A stretch of 6,173 nt of DNA, taken from Alphaproteobacteria bacterium. Lineage in GTDB: Bacteria > Pseudomonadota > Alphaproteobacteria > ATCC43930 > CGMCC-115725. Shown here piece after piece: positions 1 to 5,738 of the stretch. Where the stretch lies: NCBI GenBank assembly GCA_030039775.1, contig JASHUX010000457.1, forward strand, positions 1 to 6,173, in the 5' to 3' direction. A program made the position numbers and the translations under genes. The notes beneath the pieces were generated by a model, which was not told where the DNA came from, made no database searches, and saw only the letters and a list, made by a program, of their open reading frames with translations. The stretch's first letter is position 1. Each line of letters opens with the position of its first letter.

Positions 1-356
1 GGGACGAAGTCAAGGACAAGCTGAAGCAGAGCGGCCTCAGTCTGTCGGGTGGCCAGCAGCAGCGCCTGTGCATCGCCCGGGCGATTGCCGTCAAGCCCGA
101 GATTCTATTGCTCGACGAACCCGCCTCGGCGCTCGATCCGATCTCGACCCAGCGCATCGAGGAGCTGATCGCGGAATTGAAAGACGATTATTGCATCGTC
201 ATCGTCACGCATAACATGCAGCAGGCGGCCCGCAGCTCGGACTACACCGCCTTCATGTATCTGGGTTCGCTGATCGAGTTCGACTCGACGGAGGCGATCT
301 TCACACATCCGAGCCAAAAGCAGACCGAAGACTACATCACGGGCCGGTTCGGCTGA
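1..356 (+). CDS. pstB: Phosphate ABC transporter ATP-binding protein PstB (C-terminal part, 5' end outside window)
   Basis: PstB is the cytoplasmic ATPase of the high-affinity phosphate importer PstSCAB; it hydrolyses ATP to drive phosphate through the PstC/PstA channel. The reading frame enters at base 3 and 117 codons are visible before the TGA at 354-356, a little under half of the usual length near 255 residues. The Walker A loop is therefore off the left edge. Visible are the ABC signature [16 protein letters not shown] (from about base 42), the Walker B strand and catalytic Glu in [13 protein letters not shown] (102 onward), and the switch His in [10 protein letters not shown] (about 204-233). 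The end, [12 protein letters not shown], closely matches the PstB C-terminus as I know it from E. coli. No frameshift is seen. phoU follows 11 bases later, so the two are almost certainly co-transcribed, in the usual pst-phoU order. Confidence 0.97.
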   Translation, partial: DEVKDKLKQSGLSLSGGQQQRLCIARAIAVKPEILLLDEPASALDPISTQRIEELIAELKDDYCIVIVTHNMQQAARSSDYTAFMYLGSLIEFDSTEAIFTHPSQKQTEDYITGRFG

Positions 357-358
357 GG
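355..358 (+). promoter_or_regulatory. Probable phoU ribosome binding site overlapping the pstB stop
   Basis: A GAGG core shares bases with the pstB TGA stop and sits 9 bases before the phoU ATG at 368. This suggests that ribosomes finishing pstB help initiate phoU. The match to the consensus is short. Confidence 0.5.
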
Positions 359-367
359 CACGTCACG

Positions 368-1102
368 ATGGCATCCGAACACATCATCAAGAGCTACGAC
401 GAGGAGCTACGGCACCTCGACAACACGATCACGCAGATGGGCGGGCTCGCCGAGAATCAGCTCGCGACCGCGATCGATGCCGTGGCGAAACGCGACACCC
501 AGTTGGCGACGCGCGCCGTCGAGGGCGATGTCGAGATCGACGAGCTCGACCGCGAAGTCGAAAGTCTGGTGGTGCGGTTGCTCGCGCTGCGGCAACCGTT
601 GGCGCGCGACCTCCGCCAGATCGTCGCATCGCTGAAGATCGCGGCCGATCTCGAGCGCATCGGCGACTACGCGGCCAATGTCGCGAAACGATCGCTCGCG
701 CTGTCGCTGTCGCCGCCGGTCCGTCCAGTCCACGCGATCCCGCGGATGGGCAGTTTCTGTCAGCAGATGGTGAAAGACATTCTCGACGCCTATGTCGCGC
801 GCGACGCCGAGCGTGCGGTCGCGGTGTGGCTGCGCGACGAAGAGCTCGACGAAATGTACACGAGCCTGTTCCGCGAGCTCTTGACCTACATGATCGAGGA
901 TCCGCGCAACATCACGGCGTGCACGCACCTTTTGTTCATGGCGAAGAATCTGGAACGGGTCGGCGACCTGACGACCAATATCGGCGAGACGATTTATTTC
1001 TTCGTCCACGGCGTTCCACTGACGCAGATGCGTCCGAAGCGCGATCGGACCAGCCTGCAAACCGAGCCGGGGGGCGAGGACGACATGGAGGAGCCAGTCT
1101 GA
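368..1102 (+). CDS. phoU: Phosphate signalling/transport regulator PhoU
   Basis: PhoU is a cytoplasmic, membrane-associated helical protein. It links the Pst transporter to the PhoR-PhoB two-component system and keeps the regulon off when phosphate is plentiful. The 244-residue product has the expected size (E. coli PhoU is about 240) and the expected duplicated three-helix fold. The metal-binding E-x3-D signature appears once per repeat: LERIGDYAANVAK (Glu96, Asp100, Asn104) and LERVGDLTTNIGE (Glu196, Asp200, Asn204). The block RQPLARDLRQIVASLKI (75-91) is also typical. The ATG at 368 was chosen because it gives the family N-terminus, with a GAGG core 9 bases upstream. The last 20 or so residues (after Pro223) form a charged, probably disordered tail ending in EEPV; its coding sequence also carries the phoB ribosome site. 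The stop shares one base with the phoB start. Confidence 0.96.
   Translation: MASEHIIKSYDEELRHLDNTITQMGGLAENQLATAIDAVAKRDTQLATRAVEGDVEIDELDREVESLVVRLLALRQPLARDLRQIVASLKIAADLERIGDYAANVAKRSLALSLSPPVRPVHAIPRMGSFCQQMVKDILDAYVARDAERAVAVWLRDEELDEMYTSLFRELLTYMIEDPRNITACTHLLFMAKNLERVGDLTTNIGETIYFFVHGVPLTQMRPKRDRTSLQTEPGGEDDMEEPV
1087..1093 (+). promoter_or_regulatory. Strong phoB ribosome binding site inside the end of phoU
   Basis: GGAGGAG lies within the last codons of phoU, 8 bases before the ATG at 1102. It is the best Shine-Dalgarno match in the window. It fixes the phoB start at 1102, although the frame stays open upstream to 826 within phoU. With the TGATG stop/start overlap it implies translational coupling of PhoU and PhoB. 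Confidence 0.85.
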
Positions 1103-1797
1103 TGCAACGTCCCAGCGTCCTTGTGGTCGAAGACGAAGCGCCGCTCGTCACGCTGCTTCGCTACAATCTCGAAAAAGAGGGATTCGCCGTCGCCGAAGCG
1201 CATGACGGCGAGGAAGCGCTGATACAGTTGCGCGAGGCGGCGCCCGACGCGGTGCTCCTCGACTGGATGCTGCCGCGCGTGTCGGGGCTCGAAGTGTGCC
1301 GCCAGATCAGGCGGGTCCCCGCGTGGCGCGATCTGCCCGTCATCATCCTCACGGCGCGGGGCGAAGAAGGCGACCGGGTCCGCGGGCTCGACAGCGGCGC
1401 CGACGATTACATTGTGAAGCCGTTCAGCCCGTCCGAGCTGATCGCGCGGCTTCGCGCCGTGATCCGCCGCGCCCGGCCCGCCACCACCGCGGAGACGCTC
1501 GGCTTCTCCGACCTGGTGATGGACTTGGCGGCGCACCGCGTCGCGCGCTCGGGCCATCCGGTCCGGCTCGGCCCCACCGAATTCCGCCTCCTGCGCTTTG
1601 TCATGGAGCGGCCGGGACGGGTGTTTTCGCGCGAGCAATTGCTGGACGGCGTCTGGGGCCGCGAAGCCGAAGTCGAGCTGCGCACCGTCGACGTTCACAT
1701 CCGGCGACTCCGCAAGGCGCTGAACGAGGGTGGCAGGCCCGATCTTATTCGCACCGTCCGCGCCGCCGGCTACGCACTCGATACCGCCGCGAACTGA
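1102..1797 (+). CDS. phoB: Phosphate regulon response regulator PhoB (OmpR/PhoB family)
   Basis: PhoB is the DNA-binding response regulator which, once phosphorylated by PhoR, binds pho boxes and activates phosphate-starvation genes. The product has 231 residues (E. coli PhoB has 229). The receiver domain spans about 1-120: acidic pocket Glu10/Asp11, phospho-acceptor Asp54 in LLDWMLP, switch Thr84 in ILTAR, and Lys106 in IVKPF. A winged-helix effector domain spans about 132-228, with GPTEFRLLRF (157-166), SREQLLDGVWG (176-186) and the recognition helix RTVDVHIRRLRKAL (194-207), which is nearly identical to that of E. coli PhoB and separates it from generic OmpR-type regulators. The start is set by the ribosome site at 1087-1093; a longer frame from 826 would only read through phoU. 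It shares one base with phoU. All residues needed for phosphorylation are present. No phoR follows. Confidence 0.95.
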   Translation: MQRPSVLVVEDEAPLVTLLRYNLEKEGFAVAEAHDGEEALIQLREAAPDAVLLDWMLPRVSGLEVCRQIRRVPAWRDLPVIILTARGEEGDRVRGLDSGADDYIVKPFSPSELIARLRAVIRRARPATTAETLGFSDLVMDLAAHRVARSGHPVRLGPTEFRLLRFVMERPGRVFSREQLLDGVWGREAEVELRTVDVHIRRLRKALNEGGRPDLIRTVRAAGYALDTAAN

Positions 1798-1864
1798 TCG
1801 CGACTTGCCGCCGCGCCCGTGCGCGGGCATTCTCGCGCGCGTTTCCACCAGACGGGCGGGCGGA

Positions 1865-2686
1865 ATGGTCGAAGCGGCGCCGCGCAAGGTCGTGATCGGA
1901 GCGATAGTGCGGTTCGCCTATCGCAACGTTTTCGGCCGGCTGGAGCTGGTTCCCGAACTGGGCTGGATCATGCTCCTGGCGTTGCTGGTCGTGTCGATCG
2001 TCCCCGGCTTGCTGTTGCCGGTCTCTCATAGCGGCAACGAATTCCGCCTCGACCCGCAGGACTACGTGCAGGCGGCGGTCGCGCTCCTGGCGCTGAGCGC
2101 CTTCGCTGTGCGCTGGCATCAATCCATTCTGCTCGGCGATCCACGTCGCCAGCCCGTCGCGTTGTTTTTCCGCGGCTGGGCGCGGTTCTTGATTTACGGC
2201 TGCATCCTTTACGCGGTGCTAGGCGCCTTGGTTGCCGCCGCGGCGATCGGTTTGGCGGGAATGAGCGATAGCACGAGCGCCCAGGCATTGATCCTGTTCG
2301 TGGCGCTGGTCATTGCATGGCTGGTGCTGTTGGGAACGGCGCGCTGCGCCATGGTGTTTCCGGCCGCCGCGTGCGGCAAGCCCGTCGACGTGAGCGCCGC
2401 CTGGCAAGTCATGCGCGGCAACAGCTGGCGGCTGATCTGGGCGTCGCTTCTGACCGCGCTACCGCTGAAGGTCGTCACTCTCGTCCTCACCGCGATCGTC
2501 GTCGCGCTGGTGGCACCTGCCGGCACCGCGGACCTGTCCAATCCGCCCATGGGCTTCGTCATCCTGCTCGGTGTGATCGAGGCGGTATCCGACATGTTGC
2601 TGGCGGCCTTGGGCGCCAGCGTCCTCTCAGGGTTTTATCGCGAGCTGGTCGCATGGCGAGGCGAGGCCGCGCCGGTATCGGATTAG
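1865..2686 (+). CDS. Hypothetical six-segment integral membrane protein
   Basis: I do not recognise a named family. From the ATG at 1865 the product has 273 residues with about six hydrophobic segments: near 33-53, 67-82, 108-133, 139-167, 190-217 and 229-257. A short amphipathic head (VVIGAIVRFAYRNVFGRL) precedes the first. Segments 2 and 3 are joined by a positively charged loop, RWHQSILLGDPRRQP (83-97). A tryptophan/arginine loop, AAWQVMRGNSWRLIW (178-192), precedes segment 5. No enzyme motif or nucleotide-binding site is visible. The frame is open from an ATG at 1730, but that lies inside phoB and gives a low-complexity Pro/Arg-rich leader, so 1865 is preferred; a TTG at 1805 is a weaker alternative. 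The ribosome site is poor (GGGCGGGCGGA just upstream). The gap after phoB is 67 bases with no convincing terminator, so co-transcription with phoB is possible. The TAG stop overlaps the stop of the convergent penicillin-binding protein gene. Confidence 0.8.
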   Translation: MVEAAPRKVVIGAIVRFAYRNVFGRLELVPELGWIMLLALLVVSIVPGLLLPVSHSGNEFRLDPQDYVQAAVALLALSAFAVRWHQSILLGDPRRQPVALFFRGWARFLIYGCILYAVLGALVAAAAIGLAGMSDSTSAQALILFVALVIAWLVLLGTARCAMVFPAAACGKPVDVSAAWQVMRGNSWRLIWASLLTALPLKVVTLVLTAIVVALVAPAGTADLSNPPMGFVILLGVIEAVSDMLLAALGASVLSGFYRELVAWRGEAAPVSD

Positions 2687-4803
2687 CGGTAGCGCGTCGT
2701 CGGCACGTAATAGTTCTGCGGCGAGGAACGATCCGCCGGTGCGGGCGGCGAGCGGCCGAAAATCTTGTCGAGCAGACCGTCGAGGCCGCTGCGTTCCGGC
2801 GGCGCGCCGGAAGCCAGCCGTGCCTGATTCGGCACCGGCGAAGGCCCGGCGAGCAGCGGCGAGCCCGGCCCCGGACCCGGCAACGGCTTCACCGGCATGC
2901 CGGCGGTGGCCGCCGTCATGAAATTGTGCCAGGTCTTCGCCGGCAGCGTGCCGCCCGTGATGCGCTTCATCGGCGAATTGTCGTCGTTGCCGAACCATAC
3001 GCCCGCCACGAGCTGCGCGGTGTAGCCGACGAACAGCGCATCGCGAAAATCCTGTGTCGTGCCGGTCTTGCCGGCCGCGGGACGGTCGAGCCGGGCGGCG
3101 CGGCCGGTACCGTGATCGATAACGCCGGCAAGTAACCGACTCATCTCGCCGGCCGTGTCGGCATCGAGCACGCGGCCCGGCCCCGACCCCTCGCGGCGGT
3201 AAACGACCTTGCCGCTCGAATCCTTGATCTCAAGGATGCCGTAAGGCCAGGCGCCGATTCCGCCGGACGCGAACGCCGCATACGCCGAGGTCAGCTCGAT
3301 CAGCGTCACTTCGTTGGTTCCGAGCGCCAGGCTGGCGTCGTGCTGCATGTCGGTGGTGATGCCGAGCCGGCGCGCCATGTCGATGACCTGATTGACGCCG
3401 GTGCGCTCGATCACTTGAGCCGCGACCGTATTGATCGAATAAGCGACGGCGTCGGCGACGGTGACGTCGCCACGATATTCGTTCTCGTAGTTGTGCGGCG
3501 TCCACTTGCCGATGGTGACGCGGTGGTCGTTGAAATGGTCGTACGGCCGGATGCCGTGCTCCAGGGCCGCGGCATATAGGATCGCCTTGAACGACGAGCC
3601 GGGCTGGCGCAATGCCTGCGTCGCGCGGTTGAACTGGCTGCCGTTGTAATTGCGGCCGCCGACCATCGCGCGGATTGCGCCGTCGGGCGTCATCGCCACC
3701 AGCGCGCCTTGGCTGACATTGTCCTTGGCGCCGTCCTCGTCGAGCGTCTGAGCGATCGCCGCTTCGGCGGACTGTTGCATCTTCGGATCGAGCGTCGTGG
3801 TGATGACGAGATCGCGGTCGCCGAGTCCGGCATATTCCGGAATCTGCCCATTGATCCAATCGGCGAAATAGCGGGTGCTCGGCCGGACGCGCTGCGCTAC
3901 GGCCAGCTCCTTCTGTTGGTCGACCGCCGCCGTTTCCTGCGCTTGGGTTATGTAACCCTCGTCTCGCATGGCATCGAGGACGTGTTGCGCGCGTTCCGCC
4001 GCCGCCGCCTGATCGTGCGCCGGGCTGAAGCGCGTCGGCGCCTTGAGCAATCCCGCGATGGTCGCGGCCTGATAGAGCGAGACATCGCGCGCCGATTTGT
4101 CGAAATAGCGACGGGCTGCGGCGTCGACGCCGTAGGCCCCGGCGCCGAAATACACGCGGTTGAGGTAAATCTCCAGGATTTCGTCCTTGGTGAAGCGCCG
4201 TTCGAGCCAGACCGCGAGCAATGCCTCCTGGATCTTGCGCGTCATCGTGCGGTCGGGCGACAGGAACAGATTCTTCGCAAGCTGCTGCGTCAGGGTCGAT
4301 CCGCCCTGCACGACATGACCGGCCCGTAGATTGGCGACCGCGGCGCGTACCAGGCCGATTACATCGACGCCGAAGTGATGATAAAAGCGGTGATCCTCGG
4401 TTGCGATCACCGCCTCCGGCATATAAGACGGCAAATCCTTGAGCTTGACCGGCTGGCCGAACAGATCGCCGAACGTGGCGATGACCTGACCGTCGTTGCC
4501 GAGCAACGTGACGGAAGGCCGTCGCGTGGTCGCCGTCAGGTCGTCGATCGGCGGCAGGGTCATCCAGAAATAGGCCAGCACGCCGATGACGATCACGGCC
4601 GCCCACACCGCGACGAAAGCGGCCCAATGCCACCACCGCTGCCCCAGCCGCTTCGGCGGCCGTGGCCGGCGGGGCGGCTTGCGGCTTCCGCCATCGTCGC
4701 TCGATGCCGGGGTCGGGCGCCGGCGGTTCGGCGCGGGCGGCGAGCGGCGGGCCGGCCGGTCGCTCGGGTCGGCGTAGAGCCCGCGACGGCGCTTATCGCT
4801 CAT
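2683..4803 (-). CDS. Bifunctional class A penicillin-binding protein (PBP1A family: glycosyltransferase GT51 and transpeptidase)
   Basis: The enzyme polymerises lipid II into glycan strands and cross-links the peptides in the periplasm, anchored in the inner membrane. The 706-residue product reads in order as follows. A basic, Arg/Pro-rich cytoplasmic head spans 1-56, and one membrane anchor spans about 58-80. A GT51 domain spans about 95-275, with catalytic Glu136 in ATEDHRFYHHFGVD, the GGSTLTQQLAKNLFL motif (167-181), KIQEALLAVWLERRFTK (190-206) and EIYLNRVYFG (211-220). A transpeptidase domain spans about 330-630, with nucleophile Ser403 and Lys406 in SSFK, SIN at 456-458 and KTGT at 579-582. 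A Pro/Gly-rich, probably disordered tail runs from about 638 and ends NYYVPTTRYR. All catalytic motifs are intact. The ATG at 4803 has AAGAGA 5 bases upstream on the minus strand (4809-4814). The gene is divergent from the acetyltransferase gene and monocistronic as far as seen. It belongs to the PBP1A-like group; which paralogue (mrcA or a PbpF-like enzyme) cannot be decided here. Confidence 0.96.
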   Translation of the reverse strand: MSDKRRRGLYADPSDRPARRSPPAPNRRRPTPASSDDGGSRKPPRRPRPPKRLGQRWWHWAAFVAVWAAVIVIGVLAYFWMTLPPIDDLTATTRRPSVTLLGNDGQVIATFGDLFGQPVKLKDLPSYMPEAVIATEDHRFYHHFGVDVIGLVRAAVANLRAGHVVQGGSTLTQQLAKNLFLSPDRTMTRKIQEALLAVWLERRFTKDEILEIYLNRVYFGAGAYGVDAAARRYFDKSARDVSLYQAATIAGLLKAPTRFSPAHDQAAAAERAQHVLDAMRDEGYITQAQETAAVDQQKELAVAQRVRPSTRYFADWINGQIPEYAGLGDRDLVITTTLDPKMQQSAEAAIAQTLDEDGAKDNVSQGALVAMTPDGAIRAMVGGRNYNGSQFNRATQALRQPGSSFKAILYAAALEHGIRPYDHFNDHRVTIGKWTPHNYENEYRGDVTVADAVAYSINTVAAQVIERTGVNQVIDMARRLGITTDMQHDASLALGTNEVTLIELTSAYAAFASGGIGAWPYGILEIKDSSGKVVYRREGSGPGRVLDADTAGEMSRLLAGVIDHGTGRAARLDRPAAGKTGTTQDFRDALFVGYTAQLVAGVWFGNDDNSPMKRITGGTLPAKTWHNFMTAATAGMPVKPLPGPGPGSPLLAGPSPVPNQARLASGAPPERSGLDGLLDKIFGRSPPAPADRSSPQNYYVPTTRYR
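4387..4413. repeat. Perfect 9-bp inverted repeat inside the penicillin-binding protein gene
   Basis: GCGGTGATC (4387-4395) and its exact reverse complement GATCACCGC (4405-4413) flank a 9-base spacer. On the coding strand the repeat covers the codons for AVIATEDHR, including catalytic Glu136 of the glycosyltransferase domain. It could form a hairpin in mRNA, but the codons are functionally constrained and no T-run follows, so chance is the default explanation. Confidence 0.5.
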
Positions 4804-4879
4804 GACATTCTCTTAGCACGTTTCGGCACGCCCCGAGCAGGCGCCGACGGACCGCGAGGAAAAATTCGGAGCCGGCGTC

Positions 4880-4910
4880 TTGAACTCTACGCCCCTAGCG
4901 TTGGTATCAT
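4880..4910 (+). promoter_or_regulatory. Candidate sigma-70-type promoter for the acetyltransferase-permease pair
   Basis: A -35-like TTGAAC (4880-4885) and a -10-like TATCAT (4905-4910, five of six bases to consensus) are separated by 19 bases, slightly long. They lie in the 113-base divergent gap between the penicillin-binding protein gene and the acetyltransferase gene. The -10 ends 6 bases before the ATG at 4917, so transcription starting at the usual distance would begin at or next to that A, giving a leaderless mRNA. In support, no Shine-Dalgarno sequence precedes the ATG (the upstream bases are ATCCCCTT). I saw no convincing promoter for the leftward gene in the same gap. Confidence 0.45.
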
Positions 4911-4916
4911 CCCCTT

Positions 4917-5738
4917 ATGAGTGAAATGGGCCCGATCGCCGCCACCGAAGGACCGCCCGCGACCATCGACAGCCTGGCGCGAGATCTCGCCGCGTTGAGT
5001 TTGGCGCCAAGCGGAACCGTCATCGTGCACAGTTCGATGAAGGCGCTTGGCTATGTGGTGGGCGGACCGGTCGCGGTCATCGCCGCCCTCGGGCGCGTGC
5101 TCGGTTCCGCCGGAACCCTGGTAATGCCGACCTTCTCCAGCCAATTGACCGATCCCGCCTCCTGGGTAGCGCCGCCGGTACCGCGCGAATGGTGGCCGAT
5201 CATTCGCGACCATGAGCCTGCGTTCGATCCCGTCGCCACGCCGACCCGGGAGATGGGTGCGATCCCCGAATTGTTCCGCACCCTGCCCGGCACGGTGCGG
5301 AGCGATCATCCCCATACGTCTTTCGCCGCGCGGGGACCGCAGGCGGACGCGATCGTCGCCGCGCATGGACTCGCCGACGCGCTTGGCGAGACCTCGCCGC
5401 TGGCGCGGCTCTACGAACGCGACACGCAAATTCTGCTGCTCGGCGTCGGGCACAGCAACAACAGCTCGATCCATCTCGCCGAATACCGGACACGGTTCCC
5501 GACCCGGCGGCGCGAGAGAAAAGGCGGACCGATCATGCAAGACGGCATTCGCAGGTGGGCGGTTTACGAGGATATCGCCTTCGATACCGGCGATTTCCCG
5601 GCCTTAGGTGACGCGTTCGCCGCGACGGGACAAGAACGGATCGGCCGCGTTGGCATGGCGAATGCGCGTCTGATGCGGCAGCGCGAGCTCGTCGGTTTCG
5701 CCGTGCGCTGGATGGAACAGAACCGCACGACGGTATGA
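4917..5738 (+). CDS. AAC(3)-family N-acetyltransferase (aminoglycoside 3-N-acetyltransferase-like)
   Basis: Members of this acetyl-CoA-dependent family acetylate the 3-amino group of aminoglycosides, but chromosomal members also act on other amines; the substrate here is unknown. The cytoplasmic 273-residue product has the full usual length and the family's conserved blocks in order: VIVHSSMKALGYVVGG (35-50), GTLVMPTFS (66-74), AFDPVATPTREMGAIPELFR (102-121), VRSDHPHTSFAARG (127-140), SPLARLYERDTQILLLGVGH (160-179), IHLAEYR (185-191) and a late YEDIAFDTGDF segment. The N-terminal block requires a start well before Met41, so the ATG at 4917 is preferred; the ATG at 4926 is possible. No Shine-Dalgarno is seen, and the candidate promoter suggests a leaderless transcript. 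The stop overlaps the next start as ATGA, indicating a coupled pair with the permease. Base composition matches the neighbours, so recent acquisition as a resistance gene is not indicated. Confidence 0.9.
   Translation: MSEMGPIAATEGPPATIDSLARDLAALSLAPSGTVIVHSSMKALGYVVGGPVAVIAALGRVLGSAGTLVMPTFSSQLTDPASWVAPPVPREWWPIIRDHEPAFDPVATPTREMGAIPELFRTLPGTVRSDHPHTSFAARGPQADAIVAAHGLADALGETSPLARLYERDTQILLLGVGHSNNSSIHLAEYRTRFPTRRRERKGGPIMQDGIRRWAVYEDIAFDTGDFPALGDAFAATGQERIGRVGMANARLMRQRELVGFAVRWMEQNRTTV

Noticed and set aside
407..1060. Long open frame (217 codons) on the minus strand opposite phoU
   Set aside because: It is Arg/Asp/His-rich with no recognisable domain and lies entirely antisense to a well-supported gene. 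GC-rich codon use alone produces such frames.
1815..1828. Possible terminator hairpin after phoB (GCCCG, 4-base loop, CGGGC)
   Set aside because: The stem is only 5 bp and is followed by ATTCTCG rather than a T-run, so it is not a convincing intrinsic terminator.
994..1887. 297-codon minus-strand frame opposite the end of phoU and phoB
   Set aside because: It has no domain or ribosome site, is compositionally biased, and is fully antisense to phoU/phoB.
2317..3135. 272-codon plus-strand frame spanning the convergent stop codons
   Set aside because: It overlaps the membrane protein gene in another frame and the penicillin-binding protein gene antisense. The product is Arg-rich and unlike any known protein.
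3230..4636. 468-codon minus-strand frame inside the penicillin-binding protein gene
   Set aside because: It is an out-of-frame shadow of the real gene: Arg/Gly-rich, with no family motifs, while the overlapping frame holds all the catalytic motifs.
4804..4916. Promoter for the leftward penicillin-binding protein gene
   Set aside because: Only weak -10-like matches occur on the minus strand, none paired with a good -35, so I do not annotate one although a promoter must be nearby.
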